DNA from: Archilochus colubris
Lineage: Eukaryota > Chordata > Aves > Apodiformes > Trochilidae
Length of the DNA stretch: 64,000 nt
NCBI GenBank assembly: GCA_023079485.1
Contig: CM041115.1
Coordinates: forward strand, 39,628,305 to 39,692,304
Reading direction: 5' to 3'
Shown here piece after piece: positions 11,044 through 24,010 of this stretch (position 1 is the first letter of the stretch; the number at the start of each line of letters is the position of its first letter). A program made the translations under genes and the position numbers. A model generated the notes under the pieces. It was not told the origin of the DNA and did no database searches. It was given only the letters and a program-made list of their open reading frames with translations.

Positions 11044-14000
11044 TTATGCAGATAGCATACGTGCTCAGTCATTATGGCTAGATACTTGATAAAAAGTTAC
11101 ATTCAGATTGAGCAAATTATTAATCCTATGGTAACTTCAGATAAAGTTGTAAGTATAGCTTTTGATGTATTTAATGTGAAAAGTAATTTTGCATAAAGTT
11201 TTAACTGGTTTATCTTTCTGTAGTGTGTCACAGTGATGCCCTAGGATTTTAAAGAGGCCTGGAAACTAAAACTTTTCTCTTAGCCTGGATCTATTAACCA
11301 ATGTTTCCTTAATGTAAAAAGATGGTCTTTGTCACGATGTGTGGTGACACCTGGGGATGTCTTGTCCCTTGCTCATGAAAAGAGCTACAAAGGAGGCATG
11401 TAATAATTGCAGAAGGACTAAAATGAGGCCAACATCAGAGAGCAGCTGTACCCCTTCCATGTCAGAGTCTCTCAGCCTTTCTAAAGAGAAGGCAGTGAGG
11501 GGCAGGATGATACAATCCAGCATGGAAAAAGGAGTTCTCACTTCTCCAAGGTGTGCCCTGATGGCATTCCTATTCACCCAAGAAATTCAGAACCAGGATA
11601 GACAATTATTTTCACATCAATTTATACACTCTTTCTACATAAAATGCATTTCTTCCAGCTACCTTAAAATCTGCTGACATTCTTGAATTTTTTTATGTTT
11701 TACATGGTGGATATTTTGATGTTCTGTTGGGGAATCAAGATTAACCAGCAATTTCTGATATGCCCATACCTTAAGACTGTCTTTACTTGAGAGGAAAAGA
11801 CTGGATATACTCAGGGAATAAAATCCAAGCTATATCAGAAAACAGAGGCTCAGTTGTTCAGATTGTCAGGTAGTATATGGCAACCACTGCCCAAGTAAGA
11901 GATAGTGAGCTGTAACATTTAATGAGTATGGAGGGGTGAGGTGGTCTGGGCAGTTTTGTTCATTGGATTGGTACTGCTGTTTGGAAAATTCTGTGACCAA
12001 AGGTTGTTTTTCTATTTGCTTCTGTTGGTGGAAGGTTTGAGGGATAGCTTTATGTGTAATTTATGCATGATGGGGAAAAGCAAAGCCGAATTGCCATGCC
12101 CTTCTCTGAGCTACATTCTAATGACCAGACGTATGTCAGTGATTCACCATGGAAGAGAGGCTACCTGATGAGTGCTGGATCTTAGAGAGGGGTCTGTCCA
12201 TAGCATGCTGGGGAGTTGAAGTGGGAGAATGCCACAAAGGGTAGAACAGGGCCTGTTCCTGTGTGAGTTTTGGGTATGCTCTTCAGGCATGTATGATCCT
12301 CTATTTAGTGTCCCTAAATGCCACACCAGTGTGCAACAGCCATTTGGTCAACATTACTGTAATTACTGCTGTCTGGTTTGCATGTCTATGAATTCTTACT
12401 TCAGCCTGTTTGGAAGATTCGTTCTACAGATGTTTAGCTCTCTGTTAGGTTAGGGAAGAAGGTTAAGTTTTAAAAGCAGTTCCCAAACTCACCAAGACAA
12501 TTTTACATTTGCCAATATTCTCAGACATGCTCCTAGGGCAAGCTTGGCAAATATGGGTATTTTGTGTTGTTGTTCTTTTTCTCTTGTAGAATTTACATCC
12601 TATTTTAAATTATGTTTAGCAGCTTAAAATTTTATACATTTTCCCCTATAGATTTTGAATACTATAGTTTCCTGTTAAACACACAAACACATTTTTGGAA
12701 GAAACTGTTCTGGTCTGGAAAACTCAGCTAAGTGTTGTGATTTTATGTCCTTGCTGCCAAAAAAAGACTTATTGAAACAGAAGGTGAAGGACAGTTGGCC
12801 TTTAAAGCTTGGTATTGTCCTACAGATATGGATAAAAATTTTGCCATCAAAATTCATGCGTCACCACTTGGCCTCATAAAGCTCTGAGTTTTCTAGATTT
12901 AAAGTCTAAGGACTTCTGGGTTTCGTTTCTTAATGTTTTTATTTAGAAAATTATGAGCAAAGTCAAGTTCTTTCCTGATCTAATTCTGTCTTTAGGAACA
13001 TTTATCTCCAAGGAGGGATCTCTGATAATATTAATATACATCTCCCCCAAACTTTTATCCACATCATGACTCTCAAAGTTACTTTTTGTTACAAAGTACA
13101 TGTTATCCTATTAATGTCAAAGTATAATCCATTTAAGCCCTTTCCCTCTGTTAGGAAGGTAGACTATGGGTGTCCATTTGTCTTTGTTTGGCATGGCAGC
13201 TACAATCTGATTGGACGGTAGATCTGTAAGTTGACAATATAATTGTTTTCTGTATAAATACTTTCATGAAAGCAAAGTGTACAAGAGAAAGAGTCCGTGT
13301 CTGATGACTAGACAGATCTAGATTGTACAAATCAAACATTTACAAGTTAATTATATTTGTGAAAGATTTCGTCAACATCCCAACTTAAAATCTAACTCAT
13401 GCTCTTGAAATGGAATTCCTCTTTGTGTTGTTTTAATAGCATAGACTTTGTTATGCTAGTTAGAATTGTGTCAATATTCCTGTGTAACTAGTGCTCATTT
13501 TTAGATGTTTAAGATTAGGATACTTTAATTCATAGGGAAGTCAGACTGAATGGACAAATAAAAGAAAAACGAAACAAAACTCCCAATTAAATTCTTTGGC
13601 ATTGCTTGCAATAAATGTAGCAACAGGGGAAAAAATAAGCCTTCACCTGGTAAACATTTCTTTTTTATTTTGCCAAAATGTAGCTGTAGCTGATTTTAAG
13701 TTAGGCAAATGTACTTCACCTGACATGTGCTTTAGCCAGAACTGGTGATTAAAGACTAATAAGCCTTTTTCTTTGTTGTCAGCACATGTGTTCCTTGGTC
13801 ATTTGTTTCTCCTCATTTACATCTTTCATTTTTGTTTCTATAGCAGAGGAAACGAAGTGGACTGTGAGTAGCTTGGAGGAGAAGTGCTGAAAATTTCAAC
13901 TTTTTCAATCCCTTCCATTTTGGCAGCCTCACTGGATGAAAAACAGCAGGGGTGGTAGTGGGAATGCTAGGTGGACCACCAGCTCCTTCAGGAGATGAAG

Positions 14001-14697
14001 GTGCACACCCAAGCAGAGGTCAGATTGTTCTCCCAGCCCAGGATGTTTTAGTGAAACTGCAAGACTTTGAGTAGTTTCCCCTTAGCCTCTCCTCATTGTT
14101 TAAATCAAGGAGACATGAACCAAAGTAAACAGACAAACCCATGATTTCAAGGAGAAAGCTAGTGAAGACATGTTTGGAGTATCCCCATAAGGATGTCCAG
14201 TACTAGTAGCATCACAGACAATAGCAACATAACCTGAGATAGATGGAATATCTTGTGGAATCTGTCAGATTAGCCATGTAGACTATAATATATGAATAAC
14301 TTTAAGAGTGTTAAATTGTTCTCTGAGGCTGATTGACATCCATAATACTGACCTTCCCTAACCTCCAAGACATAGTGGGTCAGCTCGTGCTATCTTCTGA
14401 GACCTCCCTGAGAACCACTTGAGAAAACAATAATTGCCACGGACGAGGGACCATACTGAAAGCATGAAACACTACTTCATTGCCTTGAAGTGTTTCTTAG
14501 CAATATTAATTAAATAATGAACATTCGTTAACAAAAGCTATACCTCAGGGCCAGATAAGTCCATGTTCCTCAGAGTTCTCAGTTCAAATGACAGTAATTC
14601 TGATATTGTCTTCTTGGAAGTAGGCTGTTTCTCCTTTAAAGTAAGCTCCTTCTCCTTAGAGGAACCAGACAGAGCGAGACCCCCCCCACCCACCGGT

Positions 14698-16078
14698 TTG
14701 ACTGCAAGATTCTGAGCCTACCCAAAACCAAAAGAAAGGAATACCAGAGCTGGAAAAATGGGTTAATACCCATTGAGAAGTACCAGGGCACTGCCAAGGT
14801 GTGCAGAGATACAATTAGAAAAGCAAAACCTCAGTTTGAACTGAAATTGGCCAGAGATGTCAAAACTACCAAAGAGGGTTCTTCAGGTATATAAACAACA
14901 AAGAAAATACCAGTCTGCTGTTAAACAGGAGAGTTGAATTAGTCAACAACAACAATGAAAAAGCAGAGGTTTTCAACTCTTGCACCGCTGAGCACCAGGA
15001 CTGGAGAATAAAAATCCATCTGCAAACATAGACATGCAGTCAAGTTTTACGAGCTTGACTCCAACAAATCAATGGGCCTTGATTACACCCTTAACCAAGG
15101 GTGTTAAGTAAACTGACTGATGTTTTGAGGCCACTCTCCATAAACTTTGAGAAGTCATGGAAATTACAGAACATCCCAGATTACTTCAAGAAAGCTAATG
15201 TCACCTCTATCTACTAAAAGGGCTTAAAGGTACACTCAGGTAATTATAAGCCCATCAGCCTTACTTCATTCACTGGGACAGTTATGGAATGAATGCTGGG
15301 AACTATCACAAGTCAAATTCAACAGTATTAGGAGAAACTTGCACAGATTTATCAAGGGCAAATCATGCTTGACAAACCTGATTGACTTCTATGGCAAAGA
15401 TGCTCAGTTGATGTGGAGCAAGGGGTAGACATTATCTACCTGCATTCTCCAAGGCATTCATATGGTTCCCCACAGTCTCTTCCTAGAGAAACTTATGTGT
15501 TACAGTCTGGAATCAATTACTATTTCTTTAACAAGAGATAAATAAATCATTATCCCATTCTACTCAGTGCTTCTCAGGCCACACATGGACGACTGTGTTC
15601 AGTTCTGGTCCCTGATAGACAAAAAAGATATGAATGGGTTGGGGTGAAGAGAAGGGCCACAAATAGGGTGAAAGAAGTAGGAAGCCTGCCATAGGAGGAA
15701 AGGCTGAGAGAGCTGGGTTTGTTCAGCTTTGACGAAAGAAGGCTTAGGCAAGACCTCATCACCATGTTTCAGTGTTGAAAGAGTGGCTCAGAGAAACCAG
15801 AGACACCCTTTTTACAAGAGTCACATAGAAAACAGGAAGGGTAACACATGCAAGTTACTCCTGGGGAGATTCTGATTGGACACAGGGTGAAAATTTTCAT
15901 GTTGAGAATAATCAGCTATTGGAACAATTTCCCCAGGGCAGTGGAGGATTCCCTAGCATTACACACTTTTAAGAGTCATCTCCACAGGGTTCTGGGCCAT
16001 CCTGTCTAGACTGTGCTTTTGCCAAGAAAGCTTGGACCAGATGATCCTGGTATTCCATGATTTTATGGTTCTATGTTT
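14698..16078 (+). mobile_element. Old CR1 LINE copy (ORF2 to 3' end) with RT core deleted
   Basis: A heavily mutated CR1 in plus orientation. It begins in the ORF2 linker before the reverse transcriptase (14700-15000), passes through recognisable RT blocks (about 15230-15480, around N-Y-K-P-I-S-L-T, then C-L-T-N-L-I-D-F-Y and F-S-K-A-F-H-M-V-P-H-S) and then jumps at about 15500-15570 to the late-ORF2 segment (R-P-H-M-D-D-C-V-Q-F-W). The palm segment that should carry the catalytic F-A-D-D box is missing. The copy continues through the ORF2 C-terminus (15880-15990) and the 3' UTR (GACCAGATGATCCTGGTATTCC) to decayed octamers (ATGATTTTATGGTTCTATG). Stops and frameshifts are frequent. The divergence indicates one of the oldest copies in the window. 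The 5' boundary is placed just after an 8-C run at 14680-14687 and is uncertain by tens of bases. Confidence 0.9.
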
Positions 16079-16828
16079 CATACTCAGTACCGATCCATAT
16101 ATTCTGAGAAAACTTTTCCCACCTGGCTCACAATATTACTCCAAGTCAACTAATGGGGCAGAAATAACTGAACTCAGAGAGCACAGTTTCAGATAAGATG
16201 AATCAATCTTCCTGGTTAAGGAAGGGATAGGGTAATATTCTCCTGCCCTTCTACCTTTTCCCCCTGGCAGTGTCACGCTCCATCTCTGCATCTTTTGTCA
16301 GTTCAGTCACCCTCCACTCCCCAGTGGGAGGTGGTACCAGCTGTGAGCTTGGAAATGGAGCAGGAGACAGAGTGAAGACCTAGCTAGCACAACAGTGGTA
16401 AACAGTCATGTTGCACTGGTGTTTTGGGAAATTGAAGTCTGAAAGACCCAAGGATTTCTTTAGCCATTACAGTAATAAATACACCTTTTGGGAAAAAAAT
16501 GTGGCATAAATTCTGACCCAAGAAAATATTTTATCCATTAAGCATTAGCCAGATAAGACAGCAGTGATTATTTCAGCCTGTCAGTTATCCATGTATTAAC
16601 CACACAGTGTTTCAAGGCTAGTACCATTGCTGCTTGCCCACCACAAGAGATGAAACTCAACAGTACATGTTACTTTGGAGAAACAAAAGAGGAAGACCAG
16701 TTATCTAAATTATTCAAAACTTTCATAAACTTTCTTTTCTGGTGTATTTAACTAAGAAATAAATGTAAATAACAATTGATTTCACACCACTGGCAACACA
16801 AGCTGTATCAGCTGAAGTCAGCTAACTG
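16079..16828. other. Non-coding gap between two CR1 copies
   Basis: About 750 bp of ordinary AT-rich sequence between the old and the young CR1. No open frame, repeat or motif of note is seen. Confidence 0.6.
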
Positions 16829-16926
16829 GGTCTAGCAACCGCAACGGTGGTTCAAGGGTTGGACTCGATGATCTCTGAGGTCCCTTCCAACCCAGCCAAT
16901 TCTATGATTCTATGATTCTATGATTC
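16829..16926 (+). mobile_element. CR1 LINE 3' UTR fragment, relatively young
   Basis: About 100 bp of CR1 3' UTR in plus orientation, from TCTAGCAACC through GGTTGGACTCGATGATCTCT and CCCTTCCAACCC to tandem ATTCTATG octamers (about 16901-16926). It matches the copy at 7849-8010 closely over the shared 90 bp (fewer than about ten differences), so both probably come from the same or sister subfamilies. Extreme 5' truncation is normal for CR1. Confidence 0.95.
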
Positions 16927-17732
16927 TAAGACAAAAAACAGACAAAACCAGACCTTTTGGTAACAAAGAGGATTGCATTCTTGTCTAGTTTTGGTAAGCA
17001 TGAATCCAAGTGAATCAGTGGGCACATCCAATTTACACTAAAGAAAAAACATTTAAAGGTAGGACACTCTTCTTGATGTTAAGACCAACTTTTCTGTTTC
17101 TCAGTTTAATCCCTGTGCCATTTTGCCATCTCTCACAAGATGAAATTCATTACAAATTTCCTGACTTGCATTGCTTTGATTTTTCAAGCTCTTGCAGCAT
17201 GGGTCTGGAAACTATTAATAGAGAAATGCTGATCAGCTCAAAACTGATTTATGTGGACTAGATCCTGAAAACAGTAAAGATAATATGATTTAGGGAGGAA
17301 GGGACTCAGAATAGTTTACAGGAGCCAAATGACCAGAAGGTGAGCTTTTCTGAAGCAAATTTTGTGACCTAGGCACTGAATTTCCATTAAATTCCTGTAA
17401 GATGTGGTCTCTCAAGGACAGTTTCCACAAGCTGACTCCATTCCCTTTGGCCTCTTAAGTTCACTGCATGAGCTAGTAGTTGCTAACTGCTTTTTTTTAA
17501 CTGCTCTCTGTCTGCCTGCTCAGATGCTTCTTAGAGAAATCTAAGTCACAGTTTTGAAACTTAGAATGCTATGACAAATAAGGTAACTGTTTCATAACTG
17601 TTACATAGGAAACATAGGCTTTTGTCATAGGCTTTTGCTTGACAAATTTAGTATGTTTTGTTTCTGGGAAGTAAAGTTTTTTGAGTACGTTTCTCTCCCC
17701 AACTCTTAAAGAGGCCATTCTAACAATCCCCA

Positions 17733-17756
17733 AAAAAAGCATGTTGATGCTTTTTT
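17733..17756 (+). repeat. Small perfect hairpin, 10-bp stem, 4-nt loop
   Basis: Six A then GCAT, a GTTG loop, then ATGC and six T. Both arms are exactly complementary. In a eukaryotic genome this has no assigned meaning. It could be chance in A/T-rich sequence. Confidence 0.6.
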
Positions 17757-20616
17757 AGTTCTCCTTCTCCAGCCCTGCAAGGGCTATGTGTGTTACATTG
17801 ATCATAGGGGTGATGCCAATCTGTGTGCTTGGTAGTGATCTGTTAGAGTCCAGGAGCTAATGTCAGCAATAAGGTGTCTTTCCAGGCTGAAATGAAAATG
17901 GAGATCTTGTGCTTGGTCACGTGAACAGTTATTTCCTTCAATTAATACATCATACCCAGATTTCTATTCAGGATTTTAATGGAAGAATGTTTAATATTTA
18001 ATACTAAACCCTCTTGTAAGCCTTGCTGCTATAAAGCTAATTCATCTTCTGGTTTATCTCAAAGCTACACTGAGCCTCTCTGTAAATGATTCCTTTACAA
18101 GCAAATCCATCACCCTCTGAAAGCAGCCTTCTAAAGGTGTAGATCTTTCCAGCTGCTGACACTTTTTAAAACATATATGTTTTCCTTAATGAGAAACACA
18201 CCAAGTATCATATGGCCTCCAGTGGAGAGCAAAATTCTTTGCTGTTTTCTTAGCTTTCTTGATGGCAAGACAGTTTCAAGAGAGAGCACACTTTGCAGCA
18301 GCTGTGATCACTGGAAACACTGTAGGAAGTAAATAAGACTGTATGAGGGTTTATTTAGTGTTCTGGAATAACATAACAAAATGTTTGACCCAATGAGTCA
18401 GGTCCTTATACGTTGTCCAACACACTAATGCATAAGGGCTAGATAGACCTCGGTGGCAGGGAACGCTCCAAGAGTGATCACATCTTCAGCTGACAACCCT
18501 CCCGTGACACTGTATGGCAGGAGGATTTTTGCGCTTGTGTGGATTCTAGAGAAGAACAGTGGACTGTCAGCTGCCTGATGAAAAGCCAATGGACAGCATA
18601 GCTTCTCCTTCTCAGCCGCTCTCTTACATGTTCCCTCCTGGGGTGGCTGGGAAAGGACATTTACTTCAATGTCCCCACATGTAAGCACTCTAAGAAATTC
18701 CACATTCATGCCTTACGTGCTGCTTATGCTCTGGTACTTAGGACTGTATCACTTCACATTATATGTATCTTCCTGCCAGCAGAAAGAGAGAAACTTCAAG
18801 TCATTCTCCTTTGAAGCTGCTGAAGAAAGCAGAACAAAAAAGATGGACCGATCCACAATGAATGCCCAAGTTCCAGGAGAAAAAACATACATCCCACAAA
18901 GTCAGATCTTTGTTATTCACAACTTCTGAGTGTAACTTTAGACCCTATACTGCAGCTCAGGATCATGTTAAGCTTTGGGTCTTGGGTTTGATTAGTTATT
19001 GCTTCTTTTTTCGGTACCTGAATTAATATAATTACAGTGCTTTACAAATCTCTGTTCAGGCACTGAGGTACTTTCAGAGTAGTAATAAATGTATCATGTT
19101 CTCCCAGAAAATTATGTAGATTTGGAAAGGTCTTTTGTGCCTGTTGGCCCGAAGATGGTGAAGAACTGACAAGGCTCATTATTTGGAAACGGGGGCCTCT
19201 TGTTGTCCCCAAACTGTCTTCTGACTTTCAAGCTAGAGAAATCAGCTTCGCTTTCCAGGCGACTGAGCACCTTTGTCAGCATGTGAAGTCAGGCCCTGTT
19301 CATGTTTTTTATATGCCAAAATTCGCTGAATTCTGTAAGGACAGTTGCAAAAGAGCAAGTAAATCTCATAGTTCCTCAGAGGAGTCCACACGACCCATTT
19401 GTTTTCTCACAAAACCAAATAGAATTAACGTGCATTGTGGAGCCACAGTCCCTGGAAAACATCAACACTCTGACAGTTTCTTCCAGACAGCCATTCTGAA
19501 CATAACAGTTTCTTCCAGTCATCTAATCAGAAATTAAGTGTCTACAAGCCAGAGCACAGAATCTCTTAATCTCATTTTGCAGAGCAACTGTGCGTCAGGA
19601 CATCGCTATTTAGACTAATACTGTCCTGTGATTTTTTTCTTATCTATCCAGTTCAAAATGATGATTTAGGATAGGATAATAATACTATTTTTGGCAGACA
19701 CCATCAGCTGAAGATCATTCCTAGTTTGTATTTCATTCTTTTATATTGCCAAAGGAAAAAAATCATGGCTGTATCTATCTATGTGAAAATGTTACCAGCA
19801 AGTATTTGCTAAGTTAGGTGTTCCTCATTATTGTGTAATATTGTATGTACTGTACAAAACAGTAAATATTCCTAACCATGTGTACATGTACCTACACAGT
19901 TAATATGCTGGGAATTGTTTTATGCAGACAAATGTAAACTTAAAAATAATAGAGGGTTCTGTCAAAATTCCTGGAGGGGCTTTGACTCTTCAAGTTCGTT
20001 TTTCTATCAGGAAATGCAAAATGGATGCATATGAAGCCACTTATGAAAAGTGAGGGGAAATGTAATGACACAGGTTGAGGTGTGAATTCTTTTCTAAGAA
20101 TGTATATTTCATAGGAAAAAGCAAGAATAATTTAATGATTTACAAAGATTTTTTTTTAAGGAATTGAGCACTGCACTGAGAGGGAACAGAAAACTGCCTT
20201 TAGATGCACAAAAAACAAACAATACAAAACAATACAAAAAACCCCACCACAAGTTTTCTGCTCCAGGGATCCTGCTCCCACGATTTGAGAGCCACTGTTG
20301 TGAGATCTATATACAATTCCTTTTTTAAGAGTATATGTGTGTAGATATGCCCTTAAAAACAAAAAACAAAAAAACCCCAAACCCCACATGTATCAAAGGG
20401 TATATATACCCTTAAAAATGAAGGTAATCACAAAACTTGCAGGGTATTGTAAATGCTTAAGATTTAGATAGGTGTTCCTCCAGAATATTATAGATCTATA
20501 ATTAATTCACAGTAATTTCCTATGGCTGCATTTTTCTACAGAGTTACTTAGCCTAGAAGCTAGTCATAATTTGTAACAGCTGAGACAGAGACAAATGTTT
20601 CTTTAATCAAGAAAAA

Positions 20617-20627
20617 GGGGGGGGGGG
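20617..20627 (+). repeat. Poly(G) run, 11 bases
   Basis: Eleven consecutive G in an otherwise A-rich context (GAAAAA before, AGAGAAAAG after). Homopolymers of this kind are length-variable and prone to sequencing error. Confidence 0.85.
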
Positions 20628-23600
20628 AGAGAAAAGTTAAAAAAAAACCAAAAAATAGATGGGCTGTTTCTTTTTTTGTTTGTTTCTTTTAAAGAACACG
20701 AATAGTGGGTGGACAAGGCAGACACTGTTGCAACAATTTAATGGTGTTATATTGTTATAGTTAATTTTTCTGCATTGCACTAATGGGTGGAGACTGTGTT
20801 TTCTTAAGGAGTGGTTTTCATTGATGAACTTTCTCTTCAATAGCTAAGGTTTATTCTTTCCTTTGGTGGCTGTTTACACTACTTTTCTAAAATAAACTAA
20901 CTCTCCTAGCACAATACAATTAGAGGAAGGTGTTTACTTTCAGACTTAAATTCTGAAGTGGTCCAAGAGAGCTTGGAGTGCTCTCCAAACCTGGGGATAT
21001 GAGCTTGGTCTATCTGTGGCCCAATCTTTTTTTCAAAGATTCTTGAGAAAGAAAAACATTCACAGCTAGGTTGCAGAATGGACTTGACAGGAAAAATAGC
21101 TAAAAAGAGGACATGGGCATTTTAAGCAGGGACATGAGGATTAGGTGAAAGTTAGGAATGTGAATTTGCTTTTCTACAGAAAATGCAAAACATCTTTGTT
21201 GTGAGAAACAACACTACCATCGTACTGTCGTTTACTGATGAATCATGCTGGAGGGGGAGTCTTCCTTATTAAAATACTCCCTATGGATTTGTTGAATAGA
21301 AACATTTCCTTAAGGAAATATCTTGGAAAAACAGCCAGAACGTCTTTGTATCACTCCTCATTGAGAAAATTTAACAGCTCTGTGGAGACTGTTCGGAGCA
21401 TGAAAATTAGGAGCCTTTCAGTGTTCTTTACATACTGTTCTAACAGTTACTAAATACTATTAAAAGTTTCTGTGAAATGCTTACAGAAGCCTGGCTTATT
21501 ATTTCTCAGATGTTCTCCACTGTTTCTGTCATGTTGAAATGTTACTGATTACAAAACAATCCCAAGTTAAGATCTAGTAGCAGTATCAAAAAGCCCATCA
21601 AAAATATCCCAGATATGTGAGGTGAAACAAAAAAAACACCATGTATCAAAAAGGAAAATATGGTTATTGTTATCACATCTGTCAAAGGAATTACCCTGTT
21701 TCAGTGAAACTCCTTTGCACTAGTTCCTGTAATAAAGGATCTAAAGGATGACTCCAGGAAGAGATCAACTTGTTAACAGAACACTGCGTATTGACTGTGT
21801 TCAAAAAGTCTGTATGTTCAGCAAATCTCCATTGTAATGCACCCTCTGCTATTGTAAGAACAGTAGTTCCTGTGGCGAGTATTTGACTCTAGTCTGAACT
21901 GTATCTTTTGCACTAAGAAACTTCAAAGTCAGCCACTTCAGAGAAAAGAGATGGAAATGGTTTCCCTTTAACTCTGCGCTTAACTGTTTAATGAAGAGTT
22001 CTGTCTTTAAAAGGTCAGTGAAGCTACAGCAGCAGAAAGTGAGTGTAACAGGATAGAGTCAGTTCTTTAAATTTTTCAGGCTATTTTATAAGTACTTTTG
22101 TTCTGGTGATATTGCAAATATAATCCTATCTGTCCATAATTAAGACATGCTCTAGCTTTTAATCACTTGTGTCACTATAAAATTTGAGCAACCCCACTGA
22201 AGCCCATGATTATGTGGAACTGACACTCAACTTAAGTCTGGGCTTCCAGCACCAGCAGAGTTTTCTTAAAGCTACAGAAGAAATATAGGTGTTTGGTTGC
22301 TCCTTCATACCCTTGCCCTTCTCTAAAGTAGACAGGATTGAGGATTAGCTAATCTTTGTTTGCTCTGGTTCAATAGTCAGCAATGGTGGGCATTTGCTGG
22401 GTACCTGACCTTTGCCTTGTCACTTTCTAATGAAACAATGAATTTTTTGTGCATGCTAATGTTTTTGTTTTACAATCTTAACTCTTCCAGAAGTATTAAT
22501 AACAGTCACAGAATTTATTAACAGAATTTATAAGCAGTTGATATGTGCTGCTTGTGAAGGTAACATGAAATCAGCTACAGTAAAATGTCCTGGCAGATAA
22601 AGGATGAAACACTAAGCTCTTTGTCAACAAATATGTCTGGGGCAAACTTGACAATTCTTCCTTATTATTCTTGGTTCTGATTGAATAAGATTTTCCAGTG
22701 ATGTAGAGCATCACGTCTTTGTCGAGACTACATGTAAGACAAAGACCACCTCTGGTATTTTACTCCCTTTCCAGTAAACAGGATTTAGTTAGCATAATTG
22801 CATACACCATTGTACCCTAAAAGTGATTATTACACCACTTACAAAGAGCACAGGATGTAGGACATAGGGCCTCAAGATCCCAAGCTTCTGAGGTCAGCGC
22901 AGTCTTAGAAAAATCTTTGCCAGATAAATGTTTTTTCATAGTAAGTATATGTTTAAATGATGAATATTGAAACAATATCTGTTGAGGCGAGGGCAGGGAA
23001 GCAAGGGAGGTACAAATGCTCAGCTGCCATAAATCAAGGAAGTTTCATTTCAGTTAGCAGAGCTATGTTAATTGTCCCCCCTGGTAACCAAGAACCAAGT
23101 TCTTTAGTCATGCAGATCAAGCTCAATACTCACTTATCACTGAGAGCAGAAGGACTCGGCCAAACATAAGGGTGTTGTAAATGAAAATAACTGGGTTGAT
23201 TTCAGTGGAGCTTTGCCAGTCTATGTCACCTAAGGGTTTGGTACAACAATTTCAGGCAAAGAAGATACATTCCTTTCAAGAGAATAATTATGTTTTATAT
23301 GCATTTACTGGGAACTTTCGGGGTATGCTGGCTACATAATAAAAAACAGGTAATAAAAAGAAGAAAGCAACTTGAATTTGCAGGTGGTCTATTTTGTTGG
23401 AGTAAAATGAAAGGCGAGCATTTGAGAATCACAGTGTCTTCCTTAGGAGCTAGAGAGGAGGGCAAGTTGGGGCAGCAGAAATGAGAGCCTGGTTCTGATT
23501 CAGGCTTCATAATTATATTCAGAGACAGAGATCAAAGCAGGAGCTGAGCAGGAAATGGCAGAGAGAAAGTCAGGTGCAGATATCACACCCTACTCAGTTG

Positions 23601-23986
23601 CCACCATCAGCCCGAATTTGGGAGGCAGTCCACTGTGGTGAATGAATGTGTTTGTTTAAAATAATTGCCTTGACTGAAGGTTATTATTCTGACTACTTTA
23701 GATGAGAGCTGCTGCCAGCCTGTTTCTAGCTGTACAGATAGCTGGACTAATACTGCTTCCATCATTAACAAATGAAAAATCCTGGAGTCTCTGTTCAGCT
23801 TCTACTGAGTCTTTCCCTGTAAAATTGCTGCTGAACTATGGAAAAGTGGACCTGAAGTCAATGAAGACTTGCTTCCATCTTCCAGAACACCCTAGGGGAA
23901 AGGGAAAGAACCATCCAGATACTTCAGCAAATTGACTCTCAGTAAAGCTACACCACGTAGTAATAATGACAGTGTGAAGGGGTTTT

Positions 23987-24010
23987 GGTTGGTTGGTTGG
24001 TTGGTTGGTT
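23987..24010 (+). repeat. (GGTT)6 tetranucleotide microsatellite
   Basis: Six perfect GGTT units, preceded by GGTTTT. A simple tandem repeat. Confidence 0.95.

Larger units (their letters stand above)
8011..14697. other. Non-coding stretch, no gene recognised
   Basis: About 6.7 kb of AT-rich sequence with only simple repeats: an A-rich patch (8069-8101), a 15-A run (10561-10575) and a short (TG)n (11031-11043). A frame open on both strands at 11332-11677 (81 codons minus, 106 codons plus) was examined. Neither translation has a recognisable domain and neither is flanked by convincing splice sites. No RNA gene or transposon is recognised. Confidence 0.55.

Noticed and set aside
11332..11677. 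Frames open on both strands (81 codons minus, 106 codons plus)
   Set aside because: Neither product is recognisable and no splice sites fit well; double-strand openness alone is weak evidence.
18425..18709. 94-codon minus frame with several CpGs
   Set aside because: Looked mildly protein-like, but has no recognisable domain or flanking splice signals; within the chance length range.
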